DNA of 64,000 nt from Oceanibaculum nanhaiense (GCF_002148795.1 NZ_MPOB01000001.1:124001-188000), one strand, 5' to 3'; counted from the first letter of the stretch, positions 17,262 to 28,321 are shown. Notes: generated from the sequence alone by a model not told the origin. A program made the numbers and translations.

Positions 17262-18437
17262 TTAGCCCAGCAGCGCCGGCAGCAGGGCGTTCAGGCGCTG
17301 GCGGCCCTCGGATGTCGCGCGCAGGCCGACCGCGTCGGCGATCAGGAACCCGCCTTCGACCAGCCGATCCAGCCGTTCCGCATCCAGTGCGCCGCGCATC
17401 TCCTGGCCGGTCTCGCGGATGAAGCGGTCCGCCGGCACGCCCTCGACCGTGCGCAGCCCCATCATCAGCATCTCGGTCAGCCGTTCTTCCGGGAGTACCG
17501 GCAGCTCGGCCTGGGTGGCATGGCCGTCGCGCTCCACCCGCTCCAGCCAGATCTGCGGCGCGCGGTGCTGGCGGGTCGCCAGCTTCTCGCCCTCAATACT
17601 CAGCCTTCCATGCGCGCCGGGGCCGATGCCGGCATAATCGGCATAGCGCCAATAGGCGAGGTTGTGCCGCGATTCCTCGCCCGGCCTTGCATGGTTGGAA
17701 ATCTCGTAGGCCGGCAGGCCGGCCTGTTCCAGCACCGCCTGCGTCGCCTCATAGAGGGCGGCGCCGGTATCCTCGTCGGGAATCTTGAACTCACCGCGGG
17801 CATGGCGCAGATGGAAGGGCGTGCCCTCCTCGATGGTCAGCTGATAGGCCGAGATATGGCCCACCGCATGGGACAGTGCCTGGCGCAGCTCCGCTTCCCA
17901 TGCTTCCACCGTCTGGCCGGGCCGGGCATAGATCAGATCGAAACTGAAACGATCGAACAGCCGGGCGGCTATATCGACCGCTTCCAGCGCCTCGCGCGCA
18001 GAATGCTCGCGGCCCAGGAATTTAAGGTCGGCATCGTTCAGCGCCTGCACGCCGAGCGAGACCCGGTTCACCCCGGCGCTGCGGAAGCCTGCCAGCAGCG
18101 CCGCCTCGACCGAGGTCGGGTTGGCCTCCAGCGTGATCTCCACGCCATCGTCAAGGCGCCAGCGTTTGCCGATCTGCTCGATCACCGCCGCCGCCGTCGC
18201 CGGCTCCATCAGCGAAGGCGTGCCACCACCGAAGAAGATCGAGCTGACGGTGCGGCCCGGCGTGCGGTCGGCATAATGATCGATCTCACGCAGCAATGCC
18301 GCCCGCCAGCGCGCATGGTCGATGCTGGCCGAGACATGGGAATTGAAGTCGCAGTAGGGGCATTTCGACCGGCAGAACGGCCAGTGGACATAGACGGCCA
18401 AACTGTCCGGGGTACGGGACGTTTCCGGTGCCGTCAT
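17262..18437 (-). CDS. hemW: Radical SAM heme chaperone HemW
   Basis: 391 residues. The 4Fe-4S site is C-x3-C-x2-C in WPFCRSKCPYCDFNSH (near residue 22), followed by the SAM-binding FFGGGTPSLMEP and VSLGVQALND. In the coproporphyrinogen oxidase HemN the motif has one more cysteine (CxxxCxxCxC); here Phe occupies that place, the accepted mark of HemW, which binds heme and passes it to respiratory proteins. The C-terminal HemN_C domain is present. It starts 3 bp after the rdgB stop region, making rph-rdgB-hemW one minus-strand unit. Confidence 0.93.
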   Translation of the reverse strand: MTAPETSRTPDSLAVYVHWPFCRSKCPYCDFNSHVSASIDHARWRAALLREIDHYADRTPGRTVSSIFFGGGTPSLMEPATAAAVIEQIGKRWRLDDGVEITLEANPTSVEAALLAGFRSAGVNRVSLGVQALNDADLKFLGREHSAREALEAVDIAARLFDRFSFDLIYARPGQTVEAWEAELRQALSHAVGHISAYQLTIEEGTPFHLRHARGEFKIPDEDTGAALYEATQAVLEQAGLPAYEISNHARPGEESRHNLAYWRYADYAGIGPGAHGRLSIEGEKLATRQHRAPQIWLERVERDGHATQAELPVLPEERLTEMLMMGLRTVEGVPADRFIRETGQEMRGALDAERLDRLVEGGFLIADAVGLRATSEGRQRLNALLPALLG

Positions 18438-18440
18438 ATC

Positions 18441-19052
18441 TCAGGCCTTGAAGCAGGCCTCGACCAACTGCCGGAACGCCGCCGCCCGGTGGCTGGTCGC
18501 GTGCTTCTGGTCGGGGTCGATCTCGCCATAGGTCAGGCTCTCGCCTGTGGGTTGGCCCGCCGGGCGGAACATCGGGTCATAACCAAAGCCCTTGTCCCCG
18601 CGCGGCGGCCAGACCAGACCGCCCGCGACCGTGCCCTCAAAAATCTCGACATGGCCGTCCGGCCAGGCCAGCGCCAGCGCGCAGACGAAGCGGGCACTGC
18701 GATCCGTTTTGCCGGCCAGCGCGTCCTCGACCTTCTGCATCGCCAGGCCGAAATCCTTCGACGGGCCGGCCCAGCGCGCGGAGTAAATGCCGGGATCGCC
18801 ATTCAGCGCGGTGACGGCGAGGCCGGAATCGTCGGCCAGCGCCGGCAGGCCCGAGGCTTCCGCCGAATGCCGGGCCTTCAGCTCGGCATTGGCGCGAAAG
18901 GTGGTCCCGGTCTCCTCCGGCTCGGAAATGCCGAGATCGCCGGCAGACACCACCTCCACCGCGAAGGCGCGCAGCAGATCACCGATCTCCCGCACCTTGC
19001 CGGGATTGTGGCTGGCAATGACCAGCTTCTTCTCCGTGAACCGGCGGGCCAT
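18441..19052 (-). CDS. rdgB: RdgB/HAM1 non-canonical purine NTP pyrophosphatase
   Basis: 203 residues. It hydrolyses dITP, XTP and related purine NTPs to monophosphates and keeps deaminated bases out of nucleic acids. Family motifs: [18 protein letters not shown] at the N-terminus (substrate and magnesium), [10 protein letters not shown], and [25 protein letters not shown], with GFGYDPMF near residue 150 and [10 protein letters not shown] at the C-terminus. It lies 3 bp downstream of rph, so the two are surely co-transcribed. Confidence 0.96.
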   Translation of the reverse strand: MARRFTEKKLVIASHNPGKVREIGDLLRAFAVEVVSAGDLGISEPEETGTTFRANAELKARHSAEASGLPALADDSGLAVTALNGDPGIYSARWAGPSKDFGLAMQKVEDALAGKTDRSARFVCALALAWPDGHVEIFEGTVAGGLVWPPRGDKGFGYDPMFRPAGQPTGESLTYGEIDPDQKHATSHRAAAFRQLVEACFKA

Positions 19053-19055
19053 GGC

Positions 19056-19775
19056 TCAGTCCAGTCCCAGCGCCTTGCGCTGCAGGATCGCCAGATCGGC
19101 CACGCCCTTGTTGGCGAGATCCAGCAGCTCGGCAAGCTGCGCCTGGCTGAAGGGCGCGCCCTCGGCGGTGCCCTGCACCTCGACGATACCGCCGGTGCCG
19201 GTCAGCACGAAATTGGCATCAGCCCCGCAATCGGAATCCTCCGGATAGTCCAGATCAAGCACCGACTGGCCCTTGTAGATGCCGCAGGAAATCGCCGCCA
19301 CTGAATCGCTGAGCGGGATTTCCTTGATCATGCCAAGCTTCAGCAGATGCTGGAATGCCTGATACAGCGCCACATAGGCGCCGGTGATCGCCGCCGTGCG
19401 GGTGCCGCCATCGGCCTGCAGCACGTCGCAATCGATCTTGATGGTAATCTCGCCCATCTTCTCGGTGCGGGTGATGGCGCGCAGCGAACGGCCGATCAGC
19501 CGCTGGATTTCCTGGGTGCGGCCGCTCTGCTTGCCCTTTGCCGCCTCGCGGTCCGTGCGGGTATGGGTGGAGCGCGGCAGCATGCCGTATTCCGCCGTCA
19601 CCCAGCCCTTGCCGGCATTGCGCAGGAACGGCGGCACGCGATCCTCGATGGAGGCGGCGCACAGCACATGTGTGTCGCCGAATTTGGCGAGGCAGGAGCC
19701 TTCGGCGTACTTGGACGCACCGGGCTCAAGGGTAACGGCGCGCATCTGATCCGGCGCACGGCCCGAGGGTCGCAT
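19056..19775 (-). CDS. rph: Ribonuclease PH
   Basis: 239 residues from ATG 19775; GGAGG ends 5 nt upstream and the family begins MRPSGR. RNase PH is a phosphorolytic 3'-5' exonuclease that trims tRNA 3' ends. Motifs include [40 protein letters not shown] and [13 protein letters not shown]; Asp residues in [17 protein letters not shown] complete the phosphate and metal site. It is divergent from hrcA. Confidence 0.97.
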   Translation of the reverse strand: MRPSGRAPDQMRAVTLEPGASKYAEGSCLAKFGDTHVLCAASIEDRVPPFLRNAGKGWVTAEYGMLPRSTHTRTDREAAKGKQSGRTQEIQRLIGRSLRAITRTEKMGEITIKIDCDVLQADGGTRTAAITGAYVALYQAFQHLLKLGMIKEIPLSDSVAAISCGIYKGQSVLDLDYPEDSDCGADANFVLTGTGGIVEVQGTAEGAPFSQAQLAELLDLANKGVADLAILQRKALGLD

Positions 19776-19854
19776 AATGTCCTCCACGATCTTGACTGGT
19801 CTTCAGCTTTCGGCGCGCAAGCTAGCCCCATGCGCGCGGCGCGTCGAGGACACA

Positions 19855-19883
19855 TTGACGCTGTGCCGGGGCGTACCTAGATT
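19855..19883 (+). promoter_or_regulatory. Sigma-70-type promoter of hrcA
   Basis: TTGACG (19855-19860) and TAGATT (19878-19883) with the ideal 17-bp spacer lie 27 bp before the hrcA ATG. No TTAGCACTC-N9-GAGTGCTAA (CIRCE) element is present here, so autoregulation of hrcA through CIRCE is not supported by this sequence. Confidence 0.55.
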
Positions 19884-19910
19884 CGGAGGGCTTCGAACAA
19901 CCCGAAAGCC

Positions 19911-20984
19911 ATGGATTTGTACGGAATTTCAACGCCGCCACCAATGTCGGCGGTCGGTCAGCTGAATGAACGGTCGCGGGAGATATTCCGCCTCATCGTT
20001 GATGCCTATATGGAAACCGGCGAACCGGTCGGCTCGCGCACCCTGTCGCGCCGGCTCGATCTGTCGCTGTCGGCGGCGACGATCCGTAATGTCATGGCCG
20101 ATCTGGAAGCGGCCGGCCTGCTGTTCGCGCCGCACACCTCGGCCGGCCGCCTGCCCACCGAGGCCGGCCTGCGTATGTTCGTGAACGGCCTGCTGGAAGT
20201 CGGCCGGCTGACCGAGAACGAACGCACCGCCATCGAGGCGAAGTGCGCCGCGCTTGGCCGCTCCTTCGGCGACGTTCTGGAGCAGGCGACGACGACCCTG
20301 TCGGGCCTGGCGAACTGCGCCGGCCTCGTCATGGCGCCAAAGCAGGATGACCGGCTGAAGCACATGGAATTCGTCAGCCTGGCGCCGGACCGCGCGCTGG
20401 TCGTCATGGTGTCCGACAATGGCATGGTCGAGAACCGGGTGATCGAGCTGCCCGCCGGCATGCCGCCCTCGGCGCTGATGGAGGCGGGCAATTATGTCAA
20501 TGCACGGCTGAACGGCCGCACCATCGAGGAGGCAAGGCTGTTTATCCAGCAGGAGCTGGAACAGCACCGCGCGCAGCTCGACTCGCTGTCGCAGAAGGTG
20601 GTCGAGGCCGGGCTCGCGACCTGGACGGCCGGTGACGATTCAGGCTATCTGATCGTGCGCGGGCAGGCGCGGTTGCTGGAGGATGTGACCGCGCTGGAGG
20701 ATCTGGAGCGCATCCGCACCCTGTTCCAGACGCTGGAAACCAAGGAAAGCCTGATGCGGCTCCTGGAGGCGACGAACAAGGGCGAGGGCGTGCAGATCTT
20801 CATCGGCGCGGAGAACCAGCTGTTCGGCCTGGCCGGCTGCTCGATGATCGTCGCCCCCTACGCCAACAGCCGCGAGCAGGTGCTGGGGGCCATCGGCGTC
20901 ATCGGCCCGACCCGGATGAACTATGCCCGCATCATTCCCATGGTCGATTACACGGCCAAGACCATCGGCCGCATGATCGGCTGA
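19911..20984 (+). CDS. hrcA: Heat-inducible transcription repressor HrcA
   Basis: 357 residues. HrcA represses chaperonin genes by binding CIRCE operators, with GroEL promoting its activity. The N-terminal winged helix carries RSREIFRLIVDAYMETGEPV and SAATIRNVMADLEAAGLL; SAGRLPTEAGLRMFV and a C-terminal GAF-like region (IFIGAENQLFGLAGCSMI, GAIGVIGPTRMNYARIIPMV) complete the family pattern. ATG 19911 was kept because the promoter ends close upstream; ATG 19944 is a shorter alternative. The next gene is grpE, 30 bp away. No CIRCE copy occurs in this window, so the main target (probably groESL) lies elsewhere. Confidence 0.96.
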   Translation: MDLYGISTPPPMSAVGQLNERSREIFRLIVDAYMETGEPVGSRTLSRRLDLSLSAATIRNVMADLEAAGLLFAPHTSAGRLPTEAGLRMFVNGLLEVGRLTENERTAIEAKCAALGRSFGDVLEQATTTLSGLANCAGLVMAPKQDDRLKHMEFVSLAPDRALVVMVSDNGMVENRVIELPAGMPPSALMEAGNYVNARLNGRTIEEARLFIQQELEQHRAQLDSLSQKVVEAGLATWTAGDDSGYLIVRGQARLLEDVTALEDLERIRTLFQTLETKESLMRLLEATNKGEGVQIFIGAENQLFGLAGCSMIVAPYANSREQVLGAIGVIGPTRMNYARIIPMVDYTAKTIGRMIG

Positions 20985-21014
20985 TTCAAGAAAACCGGAA
21001 GCAAGCAGCGAACC

Positions 21015-21647
21015 ATGACACAGAACACCAATCCGCAGAACGATGCCGCCGAAACCCAGGAACCGGAGGTGACCGCCACCGCCGAGACCGAGGCGCAGGA
21101 AGCCATGGACGAGGCCGGTTCCACCGCCGGGGACGCCGAGATCGATGAGGCCACCCGGGCGCTGGCCCAGGAGCTGGCGGATACCCGCGACAAGCTGCTG
21201 CGCGCCGTCGCCGAGATCGACAATATGCGCAAGCGCGCCGAGCGCGACCGCGAGCAGGACCGCAAGTTCGGTATCGCCAATTTCGCCGGGGACGTGGTCG
21301 GGGTGGCCGACGATCTGCGCCGGGCGCTGTCTTCCGTGCCGGCCGAGGCGGCGCACGAGCCCGCCGTGAAGGCGCTGATGGAAGGCGTCGAGATGACCGA
21401 GCGCGTGCTGCTCGCGGCGCTGGAAAAGCACGGCGTGCGCCGGGTGGCGCCCGAGCCGGGCGAGCCCTTCGACTATAATTATCACCAGGCCATGTTCGAA
21501 GTGGAGAACAGCGGCCAGCCGGCAGGCGCCGTCGTGCAGCTGCTGCAGCCGGGCTATGTCATCCATGAACGGCTGCTGAAGGCCGCCATGGTCGGCGTCG
21601 CCAAGGGCGAGGCCAAGCCGGCCGACCGCGTCGATACCTCTGCCTGA
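21015..21647 (+). CDS. grpE: Nucleotide exchange factor GrpE
   Basis: 210 residues. GrpE releases ADP from DnaK. The N-terminal ~45 residues are Glu/Thr-rich and disordered, followed by the long helix (ALAQELADTRDKLLRAVAEI, DNMRKRAERDREQDRKFGIA) and the C-terminal beta domain with HQAMFEVENSGQPAGAVVQL and LQPGYVIHERLLKAAMVGVA. It follows hrcA by 30 bp. In the usual cluster dnaK would come next; here an antisense DUF1848 gene separates them. Confidence 0.96.
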   Translation: MTQNTNPQNDAAETQEPEVTATAETEAQEAMDEAGSTAGDAEIDEATRALAQELADTRDKLLRAVAEIDNMRKRAERDREQDRKFGIANFAGDVVGVADDLRRALSSVPAEAAHEPAVKALMEGVEMTERVLLAALEKHGVRRVAPEPGEPFDYNYHQAMFEVENSGQPAGAVVQLLQPGYVIHERLLKAAMVGVAKGEAKPADRVDTSA

Positions 21648-21672
21648 CCTGTCGCCCTTTCGGCGCCAAGCT

Positions 21673-22563
21673 TTACGGCAACAGGCTTTCGGCCGCCGGG
21701 TCATGCGCCCGGTGGCGACGCCGCGCCTTGTCATGATCGGCAACCGCATAGCAATAGGTGCAGCCATGCGGGCAGCTGTCATAACCGCCGATGTCCCGCG
21801 ATTCGGCGCACAGGCAGCCCGGCCGGTTGCCCTTCACCCGGGCCGCGATGTCGCGGCCCGCGACATCCGACAGGCGCCCTGCATCGATGCAGGCGGCAGG
21901 CGAGAGGCCATCCGTCAGCCGGTCGGGCTGGGCGCACAGCGTGAGCCGCATGCCCGCATCCTTCGCGATCTCCGCAAGATCGGTCAGCAATGCCGACGAT
22001 TCCGCCGGTTCCGGCACGCGCCAGGCCAGGCCGTGACGCTGCGCCGCCCGATCCAGATTGCGCACGGCCTTGCGATAGGGAGCGAGGATCGAGACCACCG
22101 CCTCGTCCACCGCCCCGGCAAGCGCCTGCGCCATCCGGCGGAAAGTGGTGCGATGCCAGTCGGCATCCATACAGTCCGCACCCATCCCGTCGGCGAACAG
22201 GATCGGATCATAGCGCCAGACCACCGCACGCTGCCCATAGGCCGTCGCCATCGCGCGCATCTGGGCGATGGCGGCATCGGCCGGCAGGGTGGCGCGCTCC
22301 CACTCGCGCGGATAGCCGGTCGCCGTGTACTGGACGATAAAAGGCAGCCTCCGCGCCGTGACCTCTTCGAGCGCCGGCAGGAAGGGTGCGACGTTACGCG
22401 TCCAGAACACGAAGCCGTCCACGGCATCCGCCGTGAGCGCCACCCTGTAAGGCCTGCTGCCATAGGGATTGGCGACCATACAATGGCCCGCGCGCAGCCG
22501 TTCCCGGAACCACTCGCCATAGAAAGCCGGAATGTCGGTACGGTAGCTCGCAGAGACGATCAT
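21673..22563 (-). CDS. DUF1848 family protein
   Basis: 296 residues. The family pattern is clear: IVSASYRTDIPAFYGEWF at the N-terminus, DGFVFWTRNVAPFLPAL, and a C-terminal cysteine group CLCAESRDIGGYDSCPHGC followed by TYCYA, which likely holds an iron-sulfur cluster. The fold is related to radical-SAM/spore-photoproduct-lyase-like proteins, but the reaction is not known to me. It lies antisense between grpE and dnaK, 25 bp from the grpE stop, with its start facing the dnaK promoter. Confidence 0.85.
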   Translation of the reverse strand: MIVSASYRTDIPAFYGEWFRERLRAGHCMVANPYGSRPYRVALTADAVDGFVFWTRNVAPFLPALEEVTARRLPFIVQYTATGYPREWERATLPADAAIAQMRAMATAYGQRAVVWRYDPILFADGMGADCMDADWHRTTFRRMAQALAGAVDEAVVSILAPYRKAVRNLDRAAQRHGLAWRVPEPAESSALLTDLAEIAKDAGMRLTLCAQPDRLTDGLSPAACIDAGRLSDVAGRDIAARVKGNRPGCLCAESRDIGGYDSCPHGCTYCYAVADHDKARRRHRAHDPAAESLLP

Positions 22564-22609
22564 GTGCGGTTTTGCCGGTTTTTGCGTCTGAATTGGCGGA
22601 TTTTCACCG

Positions 22610-22638
22610 TTGCAGCGCCAAGTACTGCTGCCTATATA
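22610..22638 (+). promoter_or_regulatory. dnaK promoter, sigma-70/sigma-32-like
   Basis: TTGCAG (22610-22615) and TATATA (22633-22638) are 17 bp apart. The -10 region read as CCTATATA also fits the heat-shock sigma-32 pattern CYTATNT described for alphaproteobacteria, although the -35 lacks the usual CTTGAA form. It is 102 bp before the dnaK ATG, leaving a leader of about 95 nt. No CIRCE element is seen. Confidence 0.5.
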
Positions 22639-22740
22639 CCCTTGCAGTTCCGTCAGGTCAGCTTAACCCCATCGCATAAGGGGGCTCCGACCGGTGCCTT
22701 GACGGGCCGAGTGAGCCCTGCTGAAGAAAGGAAATAGAGC

Positions 22741-24687
<1,947 letters not shown>

Positions 24688-24737
24688 AGTCCGATGACCG
24701 CGAACGGCACAGTCCGTTACGCAACCGAAATGCCTGT

Positions 24738-24765
24738 GACCTCCGGGGCATCATCCCCGGAGGTC
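24738..24765. promoter_or_regulatory. Perfect 11-bp hairpin between dnaK and dnaJ
   Basis: GACCTCCGGGG (24738-24748) and CCCCGGAGGTC (24755-24765) pair without mismatch around CATCAT. No T-run follows, so it is not a classical terminator. It is well placed to stabilise the upstream dnaK transcript end or to attenuate read-through, giving more DnaK than DnaJ; that role is inferred. Confidence 0.7.
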
Positions 24766-24804
24766 GCGGTGCCTACTCATCGTCAGTCCAGGGGCCGCTA
24801 AACA

Positions 24805-25950
24805 ATGGCGAAGCGGGACTATTACGAGACACTCGGCGTCGATCGCGGGGCCGACAAGGACGGGCTGAAGCGGGCCTACCGCAAGCTCGCCATGCAATAT
24901 CATCCGGATCGCAATCCGGACGATCCCGAGGCCGAGGCACGCTTCAAGGAAGTGAACGAGGCCTATGACGTCCTGAAGGACGAGGAAAAGCGCGCGGCCT
25001 ATGACCGGTTCGGCCACGCCGCCTTCGAGAATGGCGGCGGCCCGCGCGGCAACGGGCGCGGCGCCGGCGGCTTCGATTTCGGCGGCGGCTTTGCCGATAT
25101 CTTCGACGAGATGTTCGGCGAGTTCATGGGCGGCCAGCGTGGCCGCGGCGGCCAGCGTGGCCGCGGCGCCGACCTTAGGCTCAATCTGGAAATCACCCTG
25201 GAGGACGCCTTCGCCGGCGCCACCAAGGAACTCCGCATCCCGACCTCCGTGGCCTGCGAAGCCTGCGATGGCAGCGGCGCCGAGGCCGGCTCCCAGCCGG
25301 TGTCCTGCCCGACCTGCGCCGGTGCCGGAAAGGTGCGTGCGCAACAGGGCTTCTTCACCATCGAGCGCAGCTGCCCGACCTGTGGCGGTGCCGGCAAGGT
25401 GATCGAGAATCCGTGCCGTTCCTGCGGTGGCAGCGGCCGCCAGCAGCGCGAGAAGGCCCTCTCCGTCTCCATCCCGGCCGGCGTCGAGGAAGGCACGCGC
25501 ATCCGCCTGTCCGGCGAGGGCGAGGCCGGGTTGCGCGGCGCCGCCACCGGCGATCTCTATATTTTCCTGACCATCGCCCCGCACCGCTTCTTCCAGCGCG
25601 ATGGGGCGGACATCCATTGCCGGGTGCCGATCCCGATGACCAAGGCCACGCTGGGTGGCTCCATCGAGGTGCCGACACTGGAAGGCAAGCGGGTGAAGGT
25701 CAGCGTGCCCGAGGGCACCCAGAACGGCCATCAGTTCCGCCTGCGCGGCAAGGGCATGACCGTGCTGAACAGCAATCTGCGCGGCGATCTCTATATTGAA
25801 GTTACTGTCGAGACCCCGGTGAGCCTGACCAAGCAGCAAAAGGAGCTGCTGAAGCAGTTCGAGGAAAGCGGCAACCACGACAAGACCAACCCGGAATCCG
25901 CCGGCTTCTTCGCCAAGGTGAAGGAGCTGTGGGAAGACCTGCGAGACTAG
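24805..25950 (+). CDS. dnaJ: Chaperone DnaJ (Hsp40, class A)
   Basis: 381 residues. Co-chaperone that stimulates the DnaK ATPase. The J domain (1-70) has YHPDRNPDD with the essential HPD; a Gly/Phe-rich region follows; the zinc centre has four CxxCxGxG repeats ([32 protein letters not shown]) at about residues 150-217; C-terminal substrate domains complete it. In the G-rich part an 18-bp direct duplication (25132-25149, 25150-25167) encodes GQRGRG twice, a small lineage-specific insertion. A terminator follows directly. Confidence 0.99.
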   Translation: MAKRDYYETLGVDRGADKDGLKRAYRKLAMQYHPDRNPDDPEAEARFKEVNEAYDVLKDEEKRAAYDRFGHAAFENGGGPRGNGRGAGGFDFGGGFADIFDEMFGEFMGGQRGRGGQRGRGADLRLNLEITLEDAFAGATKELRIPTSVACEACDGSGAEAGSQPVSCPTCAGAGKVRAQQGFFTIERSCPTCGGAGKVIENPCRSCGGSGRQQREKALSVSIPAGVEEGTRIRLSGEGEAGLRGAATGDLYIFLTIAPHRFFQRDGADIHCRVPIPMTKATLGGSIEVPTLEGKRVKVSVPEGTQNGHQFRLRGKGMTVLNSNLRGDLYIEVTVETPVSLTKQQKELLKQFEESGNHDKTNPESAGFFAKVKELWEDLRD

Positions 25951-25977
25951 TCCTCACACCCGCATTATCGCGGTATC

Positions 25978-26012
25978 GCCGGGGGGTAGCGCTGCTGCTC
26001 CCCGGCTTTTTT
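25978..26012 (+). terminator. Intrinsic terminator of dnaK-dnaJ
   Basis: GCCGGGG (25978-25984) pairs with CCCCGGC (26000-26006) and is followed by six T. It starts 28 bp after the dnaJ stop codon and ends the chaperone transcript. Confidence 0.85.
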
Positions 26013-26154
26013 ATGTGCCGGAATTCAGCCTTTCAGGGAAGCGCCCTTCACCTGCGGGAGCGCTGACGCCATGATACCGTAGTCCAAGATAAGTATTTGA
26101 TCTATCGAGAGGTAATACCGCAACTCGGCGCCCTATCCAGCTATCTGCATCGCC

Positions 26155-26691
26155 CTAGCGGGCTTTGCGGTCGCGTTCGATCGCATTCACGATGGCGCGG
26201 CCTTCGCCCTGCAGGAAGTCGATAGCGGCGCGCGCCATCACCTGGCCGAAGCGGGCGACAAAACGCTGGCCTTCGGTCGGCGGACTACCGCGATAGGTCT
26301 GGAAATGCGCCAGCACACCGCGCGATTCCGCCAGCCGCTCATCCAGCAGCCGGTCCAGCGTGTCCCGATCCAGCATGTCGGCAAAGAACATGGCGGCCAG
26401 GAATTCGGAGCGGGTCTGTTCCTGGCCCTTTGCGCGAATCAGGCTGGAATGCAAGGATTCCCGTCCTTTTTCGGTCAGCCGATAGGTCCGCTTATCGAGC
26501 GCCGACACCTTGTCGCCATCCAGGCTCTCGATCTCGGCAGCGGCCAGTAATTTCGCCAGCGCCGGGTACAGCGCGCCATAGCTCATGCCCTGATAGGGGC
26601 CGAAACTGTCCTTCAGCCGCTTTCTGATCTCATAGCCGGTGGCATCGCCCAGACTGAGCACGCCAAGACAGAGGCAACGAATGTCGATCAT
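26155..26691 (-). CDS. PadR family transcriptional regulator
   Basis: 178 residues. The N-terminal winged helix has the PadR signature: IRCLCLGVLSLGDATGYEIR, then MSYGALYPALAKLLAAAEIE and RTYRLTEKGRESLHSSL. The C-terminal half is the Vir-like helical dimerisation domain (LAAMFFADMLDRDTLDRLLD, AHFQTYRG). PadR proteins usually repress an adjacent gene and respond to phenolics or membrane stress. The 213-bp A+T-rich gap upstream separates it from divergent dapB, and autoregulation there is likely. Its target is not apparent, as its neighbours are housekeeping genes. Confidence 0.88.
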   Translation of the reverse strand: MIDIRCLCLGVLSLGDATGYEIRKRLKDSFGPYQGMSYGALYPALAKLLAAAEIESLDGDKVSALDKRTYRLTEKGRESLHSSLIRAKGQEQTRSEFLAAMFFADMLDRDTLDRLLDERLAESRGVLAHFQTYRGSPPTEGQRFVARFGQVMARAAIDFLQGEGRAIVNAIERDRKAR

Positions 26692-26836
26692 ACCGGAAAC
26701 CCTCGGTTCTGGTCAGCATATCGAGAAGAATTTATCATATATTTCAAATAACATTTCCCGCCAACCCCGAACAGCCCGAAAATTCGGAGTGCCGGCCCCG
26801 CCACGCGATCACACCGTCATGGACCGGAAGTGCCGC

Positions 26837-26866
26837 TTGGTAATCCACCGGAAAACCGGTTATAAC
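26837..26866 (+). promoter_or_regulatory. Candidate dapB promoter
   Basis: TTGGTA (26837-26842) and TATAAC (26861-26866), spaced 18 bp, lie 38 bp before dapB. The spacer contains a small ACCGGAAAACCGGT dyad. Confidence 0.45.
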
Positions 26867-26904
26867 GGGCGTCAAGCAAGGCGCTACCGGGCAGGGGGAA
26901 GAAA

Positions 26905-27714
26905 ATGACGGCCATGAAGATCGGAATCGTCGGTGCCGGCGGCGTCATGGGCCGCATGCTCATCCAGGCCGTGGCGCGCTCGGACAAGACCGTGCTGGTT
27001 GGTGCCACCGACCGACCCGGCACGCCGCATATCGGCAAGGATGCAGGGCTGGTTGCCGGAATCGAGGCGCTGGACGTCCCGATCACCGAGGATGCCGAGG
27101 CACTTTTCGCCGCTGCCGAAACGATCATCGATTTCACCGCCCCAGCCGCCAGCCTGGCGCATGCCGAACTGGCCGCCCGCCACGGCACCGCCCTGGTGGT
27201 CGGCACCACCGGCCTCACCCAATCGGATCGCACGGCGCTGCAGCTGCAGGCCCAGAAAATCCCGCTGGTTTTCGCTCCGAATATGAGCATCGGCGTAAAT
27301 CTGATGTTCGCGCTGACGCGCCAGATCGCCGCCGTGCTGGATAATGATTACGATATCGAAATTGTTGAGATGCACCATCGCCGCAAGGTCGATGCCCCCT
27401 CCGGCACGGCGCTGGGGCTGGGCGAGGCCGCGGCGGCCGGCAGGGGTGTCGATCTAGCCGAAGTGCAGCAACGCGCCCGCGATGGCCATACCGGGCCGCG
27501 CACCCCCGGCGATATCGGTTTCGCCGTACTGCGCGGCGGCGATGTGGTCGGCGACCATACGGTGGTGTTCGCGGCCGAGGGCGAGCGCATCGAACTCACC
27601 CACAAGGCCAGCAACCGCACCATCTACGCCGATGGAGCGCTGCGCGCCGCGCTGTGGACCCGTGGGCGCGCGCCTGGCTTCTACGGCATGGATGACGTGT
27701 TGGGGCTTAACTAA
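26905..27714 (+). CDS. dapB: 4-hydroxy-tetrahydrodipicolinate reductase
   Basis: 269 residues; GGGGGAAG lies about 7 nt before ATG 26905, while the internal ATG at codon 4 is a possible alternative. It reduces 4-hydroxy-tetrahydrodipicolinate with NAD(P)H in the diaminopimelate/lysine pathway. The nucleotide-binding GIVGAGGVMGRMLIQAV is at residues 6-22; FAPNMSIGVNLMFAL, the catalytic EMHHRRKVDAPSGTALGLGE, and GHTGPRTPGDIGFAVLRGGD follow the family. The stop codon overlaps that of the convergent DUF2244 gene by 3 bp. dapB after dnaJ is common in alphaproteobacteria. Confidence 0.97.
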   Translation: MTAMKIGIVGAGGVMGRMLIQAVARSDKTVLVGATDRPGTPHIGKDAGLVAGIEALDVPITEDAEALFAAAETIIDFTAPAASLAHAELAARHGTALVVGTTGLTQSDRTALQLQAQKIPLVFAPNMSIGVNLMFALTRQIAAVLDNDYDIEIVEMHHRRKVDAPSGTALGLGEAAAAGRGVDLAEVQQRARDGHTGPRTPGDIGFAVLRGGDVVGDHTVVFAAEGERIELTHKASNRTIYADGALRAALWTRGRAPGFYGMDDVLGLN

Positions 27715-28277
27715 CCCAGATCCGGCGCGCGGCTGCGCTGAAGCGCCTCGCGCAGCGCTTCCGCCAGTTCTGTCTTCTCCGGCTGGCTCAGAAAGCTGGC
27801 GATCTCCAGCTGCCTGCCATGGCTCGCCAGCACCAGCGGCACCGGATACTCGCTGGCCGCCTCATGCCGCACCTTCAGCCAGTAGGGCTGGAAACTCCAG
27901 CGCCGCTCATGACCGGACGGGCTGAATCGCTGCACCGTCAGCTCCGACTCGTCGAGCCGGACGGTCTCGCGGGCCAGCGCCGCGCGGTAATTCATTCTGA
28001 AAGCGAAATAGAGCAGGGCGACATCGAGCCCGAGGAAGCCGAAAACCGGCCAGGCGCCGATCAGCAGGAACATGATCCCCATGGTCAGCGACACGCCGCC
28101 AACCGCGCCCATCAGCAGATAGAAGCCGGCAGGCGGCAGGCTGCGGTGCGGCGTCAGCGTCGCATCGAAATAGAGCCGGCGCGCCGCGCCGCTCTCCGGG
28201 GTTTCCGCGATCTCCATGGGATCAAAGGTAGGATTGTCGGAGGGGTGCGTAAAGCCCGCCCCGTTAACCCCCGCCAT
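27711..28277 (-). CDS. DUF2244 domain membrane protein
   Basis: 188 residues from ATG 28277; ATG 28217 (residue 21) is a credible alternative, and neither has a strong ribosome site. FDATLTPHRSLPPAGFYLLM leads into two closely spaced transmembrane segments (about residues 52-92), followed by a cytoplasmic C-terminal domain with VRLDESELTVQRFSPSGHER and LASHGRQLEIASFLSQPEK. This is the pattern of DUF2244, whose function is unknown. It is divergent from nth with 44 bp between the starts, an association I recall as common in alphaproteobacteria. Confidence 0.82.
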   Translation of the reverse strand: MAGVNGAGFTHPSDNPTFDPMEIAETPESGAARRLYFDATLTPHRSLPPAGFYLLMGAVGGVSLTMGIMFLLIGAWPVFGFLGLDVALLYFAFRMNYRAALARETVRLDESELTVQRFSPSGHERRWSFQPYWLKVRHEAASEYPVPLVLASHGRQLEIASFLSQPEKTELAEALREALQRSRAPDLG

Positions 28278-28321
28278 GAGCCGTCTTGCCCGCTGCCCGC
28301 ACCCCGGCTAGAAAGCCACTC

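Noticed and set aside
17520-19304. 594-codon plus-strand frame across hemW, rdgB and rph
   Set aside because: It crosses three secure genes on the other strand and has no recognisable domain.
19791-19833. CTTGACT and CCCCATGC as a sigma-32 promoter for hrcA
   Set aside because: The spacing is 28 bp, far outside the 11-16 bp range; the TTGACG/TAGATT pair downstream is a better promoter.
25132-25167. 18-bp direct repeat, considered as a mobile or CRISPR-like repeat
   Set aside because: It lies in the Gly-rich region of dnaJ and encodes GQRGRG twice; an in-frame duplication in a flexible linker explains it.
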